This document shows, piece after piece, positions 55,984 to 64,000 of a stretch of 64,000 nt of DNA. The notes under the pieces were generated by a model, which saw nothing but the letters and a program-made list of their open reading frames with translations, was not told where the DNA came from and did not search any database. Position 1 is the first letter of the stretch, and every line of letters starts with the position of its first letter. The DNA is from Suillus spraguei. Taxonomy: Eukaryota > Basidiomycota > Agaricomycetes > Boletales > Suillaceae. The DNA lies in contig JABCPU010000158.1 of NCBI GenBank assembly GCA_016800925.1, positions 62,001 to 126,000 of the forward strand. Reading direction: 5' to 3'. A program made the position numbers and the translations under genes.

Positions 55984-56701
55984 TCCAGCGCGCGACTGTA
56001 AGTCCCCCATGACCTGCATCTGTCACTGCCGCTAACTTCTTGTTGCACCACTTCATATCATTGATACTCGTTTTGCATCGAACATTTCTCGGTGTTTTCC
56101 TTTCTTCTTTATTGCCTGGCGGATCTTCTGTATGATGATTGGATAAATTCTTGGACGCAGCCATCGTGCCTCGTCGTGTCGCTTGGCGTATGTTCTATAT
56201 GGTTGTTGGATGGATGTCGGATGATAGGGCTCGGGGCTTTGCATCGTACTTATTATGAGGATCAGGCATGTAGAGCTCCTGTGTTTGATAACGAATAATT
56301 CGTGACGCTGGCGTTGAACAAATAGCTTGATATGGTCAGAGATGACATGAAACATAAGGGTAGAACTTGACTGCTTGATGTTCCTACGCTCCAACGCAGT
56401 AGGTCGTGATCAATTTGGCCGGTTTGTCACTAACTTGAGCATCCGCGAGCGGCTGTAGCCTGTGCTACGCAGCCAATTGAAGGTTGTAAACAAATAAATA
56501 TCCCACGCAGAACAAAGGAATCATGCATCTCCGTTGTAGAAAGGCCTGACAATAGATGTACTCAGACTGGGGAGACGTGACATCACCAGAGAGTATACTA
56601 CGGATGGTACTCGTTGCCAATTGATATGAACCGACGAATCTTTTGATTGACAAAAAAGTTTCGCTGTACAATGATTATACGACTAGAAACATTGTGACAA
56701 G
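55984..56701. other. Intergenic, nothing recognised
   Basis: Between the convergent zinc-finger and carboxylesterase genes. Short ORFs on both strands have no motifs. The 3' untranslated regions of both genes should lie here. Confidence 0.45.
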
Positions 56702-59098
56702 CTACTGGATGGATGACAAACATATTGCAGGACCATTCAGATACCAGAGCAGCACTTGACTTCCATCACTGCGCTGAATACGCAGACACGCTCAACCAAT
56801 AACTGCATATCTTTAGCTTAGCACTTATCTCATCACGAATATGGTACTCACGCGCAACGCTCCAACAAAGCATTATCAGTCTTGAAAGTGTGAACGTCAG
56901 GTGCTCCCGCGAATGTCTCGTTGAACTTCATCTCCGTCAGATCATCTTGCCAAGTACTCCAGGAAGGCGTGATATCCCCTGGGGTGTATCTGTGGTCAGG
57001 AGTCTCAAACATAGCCATAGCCATGAATGAATTCGAGAAAGCAGTGATGAACTGCGAATTGTTGTAGGGAGGCCTGAAACGGTTTACGATCAGAGTAGGG
57101 GTTGATCCAATGCTGCGACTTACAAGCCTGAGGTGAAGTAGTATGCAACATCACTTCCATGCAGGCCGGGCGGGATTGCAAATTCGCCCTGCTTGTATTC
57201 AGTATAAATGAATTTGGGAGTTGCCTCAAACTCACTTTCCAAGCTCGTCCTCCGAATGCTGAGAGGAGATAATAAGTGGGGCAAACGAATATCGCTGAAA
57301 CGACGGCATGAAATCAGGGACCGTGATCATTCGTTCAATAATATACGTACAGTCACCCATCACAAGATTTGCCTGGTTAACGTTGCTTCCGTATTTCTGG
57401 TAGATCGTCGCCGCTCCAGCGGCCTGAGCAAAACCAAAGTTCGGAAAAAGCGTCAAGACATAGTCCGCAACGTCCAATGTCGTCGATGGATTGACGAAAT
57501 CGTTCCCTTCATGCGAATTGGTCACAGAAAGAAGATAGTTCTAAGGGAGAAAGGGAATCAGTTTGTTTATGAGATAGATGCATTCATGGATCATACGCCA
57601 TTCAAACGACCTTTGCTTATCGTTACAGTGGGCCTCTCCAAGATGAAAGTGCCATCCACCACAGGGACGAATACGAATGTGCCAGAGAACCCGTTGACAT
57701 TGATGTTATAGTTCAACGTCTGCAGTGTATTGACATCTGCAGCGCGCAAACAAGAGAGGGTATCCGAACTCGAGGTACAACTGTGAGTTGAGGGATTAGA
57801 TAGGGAATGATAGTTTTTCAAAAGATTTACTTTGTTCCGTTAACGGCCTCACTATACAACATCTAGTAGCGGCATTTAGGACCCTACAGACAACATCCTC
57901 ATGAAAAAGAATCACCTCCGGAATGCGATCATTATAGTTGTATTGGGATGGTAAGAACGTAGAGCTCGTCATGGCGCTTCTGAAGAGGGGAGGCTGCGTA
58001 TTTCCTCCATTGGCAACGAGATGCTGCAGCACTGAACCGGCACCTAAAGCAAAGTAGTAAACAAAGATGAAGGTGATAAAGAGTACCTAGAGCAGCTCAC
58101 CAGCGGACTCTCCCCAAATTGTGACCTTCGTGGGGTCACCGCCGAAGCTGCTTATCTATCCGGGTAAGCCTCCTATCAGCTGGGGTACACAACGCAAGTA
58201 CAGTGTTCTGCTCACGTAGGCCTGCACCCACTGCAACGCATAATTCTGATCGACTTGGAAATTAAGTTCAGCTGAATTCGAATACTAGCAGACCATGATG
58301 ATCACGTACGTAGTCCAGCATTAAGTGAACCCCCTGCCTTGACTGCTTCCCCTGGAAGAAAACCTAATCGGTAGTGTGCACACCTCAGTATGCATTTGAA
58401 ACCGATAGGAACAATGAAAACATACCGAATAAACCGAGGCGGTACTGAACTATGACACTGATGATACCGTAATTCGAGTCTATAATTAGATCTGCGCCAT
58501 TGTATTCGCTTGCAGCTCCTTCAATATACCCTCCTCCGTGAATCCAAACGACAACTGGGAGCCCTCCTCCTGGAGTGGTCACCACTTGATTTCCAGGAAT
58601 GTATACACTACCGGACGCAACCATTAATTGCAAATGTCAACACCATCGCTCTACGACAGAGCTTACTTTAAGAATAAACAGTCTTCAGATTGACTAACAG
58701 CCCTTTTCGTTATAGAGAAGCTTTCAAATGGATTTGTCGAAGAGTCGCCTGCGGGTGCTTGATAACATTCGTTTGGTTGTGTGGTAGCTTGTTGAACCCC
58801 AGAGACGGTTGATGGAGGCTGTGGAGCTTCCCATCTTAAGCCACCTATGCAATTGGTGCGTGAGCGGAGATTATGTGCAACAAACTGAAGTAAACACACC
58901 AACTGGAGGAGCCGCGTAGCGTATTCCAAGAAAGCTGGTGATGTTTGTGGCTGTGTCGACTGATCCCTGGTACTGGGAATAACCCAAGTCGACAATGGAT
59001 GCAGATACGTTAGCTGCTGGAGAAGACAATGCTTGTAGCGCAAGCAAAGCCTGGGACATGGCCAATAGATTGGCTCTAGTAGATAAATTCAAACCCAT
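56702..59098 (-). CDS. Secreted type-B carboxylesterase/lipase
   Basis: An alpha/beta hydrolase gene with about ten short introns, start MGLNLSTRANLLAMSQALLA at 59098 with a signal-like N-terminus. Exons give FLGIRYAAPPVG, then LRWEAPQPP, EDCLFLNVYIPG (the Asn codon is split by the intron ending CCGGTAG), LPVVVWIHGGGYIEGAASEY for the oxyanion hole, YALQWVQAY, ISSFGGDPTKVTIWGESAGAGS with the catalytic Ser near 58106, FLPSQYNYNDRIPE, VTNSHEGNDFV with the likely acid, and IPPGLHGSDVAYYF with the His. The 3' exon to a TAG at 56702 is less certain. It hydrolyses esters outside the cell; substrate unknown. All triad residues are present and no lesion was seen. Divergent from the NACHT gene by about 1 kb. 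Confidence 0.88.
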
Positions 59099-60143
59099 GA
59101 ATCGCGCAGTGATGAATATCCTTGACGAGAGTGATGAAGATGGCGTGAACTGAAGGCTGACATTATAAATTTCTCGATTTCGAGATCACTGGTAGGTCCG
59201 TGACGGGCGGAAATACCTGTACTACCGTAAGATCGTAAAAATAGGATACGGCGATGTGGTACGCATCAGGTGGTTTGGGGATAAGAACTGTTGGCTATGT
59301 ATAACGTTATTCCTGACGACGAGATCAATCAGTTTTTATGTTCAAACTGTGCTTGGACCATCTCTGCAAGTCTCGTGTATCCTGGAGTTCTGCTACCCTC
59401 CTTTCGCGTGAGTTCAATCATGAAATGTGGATTATATAAATACATGATAGATGGAAGTTCAATCGAAGAGGTAGTTCGGCGGACAGTGTTTGGTCGACAA
59501 CAAACGTTGACGTTAAACTTTCACTAAGCTTGCTTGATCAATCATGCTAACAATTGTTTTACTCTAGCACAGTTTCCGATACAGTGATCACCCGCAGTAA
59601 CCACACGTTCCTGTCACGTGGATTCATCAGTAAACCTGTAATGCAGCTGACCCACGGTGCTGACGAATTCTCTCCCGTTCATAACCAGAGCGGAATCCCT
59701 GATTCCCCGAACTTTAGTCTATACTTATTCTTTTCAAGCCATCCGGCGAGAACAAAGTGCAAACAATCGCGGACGCGCGCTTACATTCCCTGTCTCCACT
59801 GTATGAGCGAGCAACTTGCGCTGGCTTTCGAACTAAGGTCAACGATCAGCATTGCCACAGTTAAAGGCAGTGCAAGACCTGTTGGAGCCGCCTTACGAGA
59901 GTGAAAACGATTAGATAAATTCTTTCAAACAGTGCAACAAATATTTACCTCGAGGCTTGTGCTAATTATAAGTAAAAAGTCGATGCGATGATTATCGGAC
60001 GATTTTAGATCGAGAACAAATTCTTTCTGCATTCAGTTGACCATGACACAGACCTCGAGGCTTGCTCAAGGTTTGTACTAATTATAGTGACCTATATAAT
60101 TGATGATGTAGAGCCCTTCCCTTCGCTTCAACTGCTATTCACA
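59099..60143. promoter_or_regulatory. Divergent intergenic region with a 105-bp direct repeat
   Basis: Shared upstream region of the esterase (minus) and the NACHT gene (plus). ACCTCGAGGCTTG...ACTAATTATA-type sequence occurs twice, near 59947 and 60052, just before the NACHT start. TATATAAT near 60094 may serve as its TATA element. ORFs at 59291-59904 lack motifs. Confidence 0.45.
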
Positions 60144-63100
60144 ATGACTCGGAGGAAAGGCAACTCATCATCGAGTCGGAGAGATTCCACTCAAGAAACC
60201 CACACATCTAACGAAGCAACAGCTCGTCAAGGTTCGGTACGTGGCTTGGTTCGCTCCACTCCAAATGCTGACATCGATGCATCCTTCGTCTAGCACCGAC
60301 CCATGAACCTGCGTCATTGACCCCGAATCCGGTATATAGGTTTTCTTGCCTTCCAGTCTCTGTGCTCTCTCTAATTTCTGGTGATCGTGCAGGTCCAGGC
60401 GGCTCCGTCTGGTATGGAAATGGATGCTGATACTCAGTCGGCACTTCAGGCTGCAGAGCATATGCATTCACCTTCGGGACATGCGACTACCGCACTTTCT
60501 ATTGTTCAGGACGCACAAGCGGATCTCGATGCTGTTGACGGTTTCCAGGATACATATCCCAAACCCCTCAGGATATTCGACGATGTTATCGGGAAGATAG
60601 CGGATGTATGGACCTTTCTCTCGATCGGAACATAACTAATACAGTTCGACAGGTACATCCATATGCAAAGATGGCACTGGGCGTCTTATCTTGTGTAGCC
60701 AAAATATGTATTCTTTTTCTCCCTGTGTCGCGCTGTTACTCAGCAATCATTTGTGCAGATTATTCTAGCTCAAGCAAATCGTGACGCAGCAATACGCAAA
60801 CTTGTCGAGAAGTTATGTGAAGTTTACAATTTCATAACACAAGACGAGATACTAGGCCAAATTTCGTCGATGCGCGATATCCTTGGAAAGATTTCTCAGC
60901 AGACCAGTGAATGTGCCCGTTTTATTAAAAGTTACTCAGAGACTACAAACTTTTGTGAGTGTTACAAGCTTTGCATTCTGTACCGTCTCGAGCTTCTACC
61001 ATCATCACAGGGAAGAGACTGGGAAAGAACGTCGTCTCAGAAACAACAGATACGACACAAAAGTTCAGTGAAGTGTTCGATGGGCTCATGCAAAACTTCC
61101 GGGACCAAGTTGCTCACGACGTAGCTGTACGCATCCACGATATAGCCACCAACGCCCACGACACAGCCACCAACGTCCGCGACATAGCCATACATCTCCA
61201 CCGTACAGGTAAGTATTCAGACGTCCTTGTGACTTGACATATATTCAAACCTTCACAGAAGAAATACTGGACCTCAGCGGTATAACTTATGCAGAAGGCG
61301 CGGGACTAGATACCAGAAAACAGTGCCTTCAAGGGACCCGCACGGAAATCCTTTCCCAGATCACAGAATGGGTCAACAGCACTGGGGACAACGTTCCACG
61401 CGTGCTGTGGCTATCTGGCCCTGCAGGCAAGGGAAAATCTGCCATCGCCCACACCATCGCTAAGTGGTTCGAAGATGTGGGAGGGCTCGGTTCGTGTTAC
61501 TGTTTTGACCGCCAGCGGCAAACAGACCGTCGCCACGAAATGATCTTTTCCACGATCGCGCGCGACCTGGCCGACCATGACCCAGAGGTGAGGCGGGCCT
61601 TGGCAAATACAGTTCAAGCCTCGAGTTCGCTCAAGAAGACTGCGGATATCGTCCAGCAGTGGCAGAAGCTTCTTGTTGAGCCACTAGCAAAGTCATCTGG
61701 GTCAACTAAGGAGCCCATCGTGATCGTGATCGAAGGACTGGACGAGAGCGGTGGAGTAGAAACACGGAAAGATCTCCTCCGTATTCTAGCTGGCAAACAT
61801 CAAGACCCCGCTGTTCCCAAAATCACAGACCTCCCCAACAACTTCCGCTTCATCGTTACCTCTCGCCCACTTCGTGACATCAATGACGAATTTCACAGTG
61901 TTCAGCATATTCGACAGATGTCCATGGATGATATTCCAACAGCTGTCGCAGAGCGCGACATTCATGCTTACGTATCCAAGGAGTTGGAAGGGTTGAGTTT
62001 CCAGGATAAAGAGTTCGCAGTCCTCGCTGAGAAAGCTGATGGACTTTTCGAGTGGGCGCGTCTCGCCTGCGGATACATCAAAGATCCCGATGTGGGACTA
62101 TCTTCAATTGATTGCTACAACGCTGTGGTGTCACGCGATCCTGCTGAAAGAAGCATGCTGTTGTACAGCATGTATGACCTCATTTTAACAAATATCATGC
62201 ACAGGGATACACCTACCCACGTCCAGCAGTCGCAAAAATCGCGTTCGACGGCGCTTACGAGATTCCGCTCGGTGATGGGACAAATACTAGGCACAGCTGA
62301 ACCCCTTCCCCTAGCTTCCCTGAACGCCATGAGGCGCCATTTCCCAATGCAAGAAGACAATTTCGACGTGGAGCTTGTGATCAGAAGCATGGGTTCCCTC
62401 CTCAGCGGCACCACCAACTCAGATTCCCCAATCCGACCACTTCACGCATCCTTCCACGATTTCCTAACAGACAAACCATCCAGTGGTGAATTTTTCATCG
62501 ACCTGCCAAATGCGCAGCGCGACCTCGCGTTTGCGTCCCTTCGGGTGATGGAACACGATCTTCGCTTCAATATCTGCAATTTGAAGTCATCATATCTCCC
62601 TAATAACGAAGATCCCGGGCTGCAAGAACGAGTCCAAAAATGCATCTCCCCATATCTGTCATATTCCTCTCGATTTTGGACTTCGCACATACGAACCACA
62701 GTCTTCAACAAGGAGCTCGCAAAAGAAGTGAAATTATTCTTCGAAGATGAACGGCTGTTTTTCTGGCTTGAGTTACTCGGCCTGATCAATGCGCTCAGCG
62801 GCGCAGTTGCTGCCCTTCCGCCCGTTGCCCAGTGGCTGAAGGTGAGCACACTGCTACTAGGTGCCAGATAAAGCGCTCATGGGCAATCACAGTGCCATTC
62901 CGAATTCAAAGATGTTTCCTCGACTGCAATGGACATACAGAGGTTCATTCAAGTTTTTGGCGGCATGATTCTACACAGCACACCGCATCTGTATGTATCG
63001 GCACTCCCATTTTCCCCTGCCAACTTTCCGCTATCGAGAACGTTTTCTGCACGGTTTCCGAATACTCTTCGTGTGGTGTTCGGATGTAATATGAATTGGC

Positions 63101-64000
63101 CGGCTGTTCAGACTGTGCTCAGCGGGCACACTGGTGCAGTTTCATCGGCCTCGTTCTCACCAGACGGCACTCGCATCGTCACTGGTTCTTGGGACCAGAC
63201 TGTTCGGGTGTGGGATGCTGCAACAGGGCAGCCAGTCGGCGAGCCCTTGCGGGGGCATACTGATTCAGTTACCTCGGTCTCATTCTCGCCAGACGGCACT
63301 CGCATCGTCACTGGTTCTTGGGATCAGACTGTTCGGGTGTGGGATGCTGCAACGGGGCAGCCAGTCGGTGAGCCCTTGCGGGGGCACACTCTTCCAGTTA
63401 CCTCGATCTCGTTCTCGCCGGACGGCACTCACATCGTCACTGGTTCACAGGATCAGACTGTTCGGGTGTGGGATGCTGCAACGGGGCAGCCAGTCGGTGA
63501 GCCCTTGCGGGGGCACACTCATTCAGTCAAGTCGGTCTCCTTCTTACTGGACGGCACTTGTATCGTCACTGGTTCTTCGGATCAGACTGTTCGGGTGTGG
63601 GATGCTGCAACGAGGCAGCCAGTCGGCGAGCCCTTGCGAGGGCATACTGATTCAGTTACCTCGGTCTCGTTCTCGCCGGACGGCACTCGCATCGTCACTG
63701 GTTCTTGGGATCGGACTGTTCGGGTGTGGGATGCTGCGACGGGGCAGCCAGTCGGTGAGCCCTTGTGGGGGCACATGAGTGAAGTTAACTCGGTCTCGTT
63801 CTCGCCGGACGGCACTCGCATTGTCACTGGTTCTTGGGATCAGACTGTTCGGGTGTGGCATGCTGTGACGGGGCGGCCAGCCGGTAAGCCCTTGCGGGGG
63901 CACACTCATTCAGTTAACTCGGTCTCATTCTCGCCGGACGGCACTCGCATCGTCACTGGTTCACAGGATCAGACTGTTCGGGTGTGGGATGCTGCAACGA
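60144..64000 (+). CDS. NACHT-WD40 (NWD-type) STAND protein, 5' part
   Basis: At least 1140 residues, open at the window end. Exons: 60144-60236, 60393-60605, 60653-60703, 60759-60954, 61011-61208, 61259-62841, 62893 onward. Introns are canonical except the third, which starts AT (60704). The N-terminal helical region has [17 protein letters not shown] and [12 protein letters not shown], usual for mushroom NWD proteins. A short [21 protein letters not shown] linker repeat follows (about residues 228-248). NACHT: Walker A GPAGKGKS near residue 304, Walker [11 protein letters not shown] near 405. The WD40 part begins near 63126 with seven 43-residue units ([34 protein letters not shown]), about 129 bp each. 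Proteins of this build act as intracellular receptors, including HET-type incompatibility and immunity-like functions; the role here is inferred. Confidence 0.93.
63126..64000 (+). repeat. Near-identical WD40 repeat array
   Basis: Seven units of 129 bp. CGGGTGTGG falls near 63205, 63334, 63463, 63592, 63721, 63850 and 63979. Units differ at only a few bases, mostly in the loop after GGGGCACACT or GGGGCATACT and at the SWD/SQD/SSD position. The array continues past the end of the window. Confidence 0.95.

Noticed and set aside
1..64000. tRNA, rRNA or other structured RNA genes
   Set aside because: I looked for tRNA B-box and rRNA core words and found none I could support by eye; a tRNAscan-SE or Rfam search would be decisive.

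Overview
The window looks like nuclear DNA of a basidiomycete fungus, most likely an Agaricomycete (mushroom-forming). The evidence is short introns of about 50 bp with GTRAG/AG borders, transposases of the KDZ and Plavaka types, Ty3/gypsy chromoviruses, a NACHT-WD40 (NWD) gene and a multi-intron type-B carboxylesterase. I cannot name the species. All family calls come from reading motifs; no database search was run.

Layout. 1-9790 is gene-free and built from two diverged satellite-like repeat families. One is a palindromic array of about 80-95 bp units, the other a 150-179 bp tandem array that has formed a 351-bp higher-order repeat. They are interrupted by old LTR pieces and by a 1.2-kb long-inverted-repeat element. 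9790-14367 is a decayed KDZ transposon on the minus strand, split by an LTR. 14368-17380 holds the 3' end of a gypsy chromovirus remnant with an antisense ORF and its 3' LTR. 17440-17975 is an AT-rich tandem array. 19430-29278 is a broken Plavaka-like transposon plus an unrecognised multi-exon ORF, both minus strand, pierced by four LTRs, two of which have perfect 5-bp target duplications. 29466-31661 is a second KDZ-associated ORF, also split by an LTR. 31786-36381 is an odd minus-strand gene whose successive exons each carry a DMCW-like motif; several LTRs sit inside it. 36542-44136 is a full-length Ty3/gypsy chromovirus (476-bp LTRs, TSD GGAAT, self-priming type PBS, gag, pol with chromodomain and an extra zinc-knuckle ORF3). 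44137-49680 is more nested LTRs and accessory transposon ORFs. 49724-51614 is a Tc1/mariner element with 210-bp terminal repeats, inserted in an LTR and itself broken by a 273-bp MITE-like element.

From about 52.8 kb the sequence becomes ordinary and gene-bearing. It holds a small secreted cysteine-rich protein (53091-53353), the 3' end of an unrecognised gene (53907-54221, minus), a C2H2 zinc-finger protein (55162-55983), a secreted carboxylesterase with many introns (56702-59098, minus) and the start of a large NACHT-WD40 gene (60144 to beyond the window end) whose WD40 units are almost identical at DNA level.

Four LTR families recur. LTR-A is about 694-770 bp, TGTCATATACC...CTTAACA. LTR-B is about 900-960 bp, with TGTAAAGATAC at one end and TGTAACGAAC or TGTAGC at the other. 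LTR-C is 1644 bp and related to A at both ends. The chromovirus LTR is 476 bp. Target duplications and interrupted reading frames give a relative order of insertions. The transposase relics carry many CGA to TGA changes, and the two chromovirus LTRs differ almost only at CpG sites, which suggests CpG methylation and deamination.
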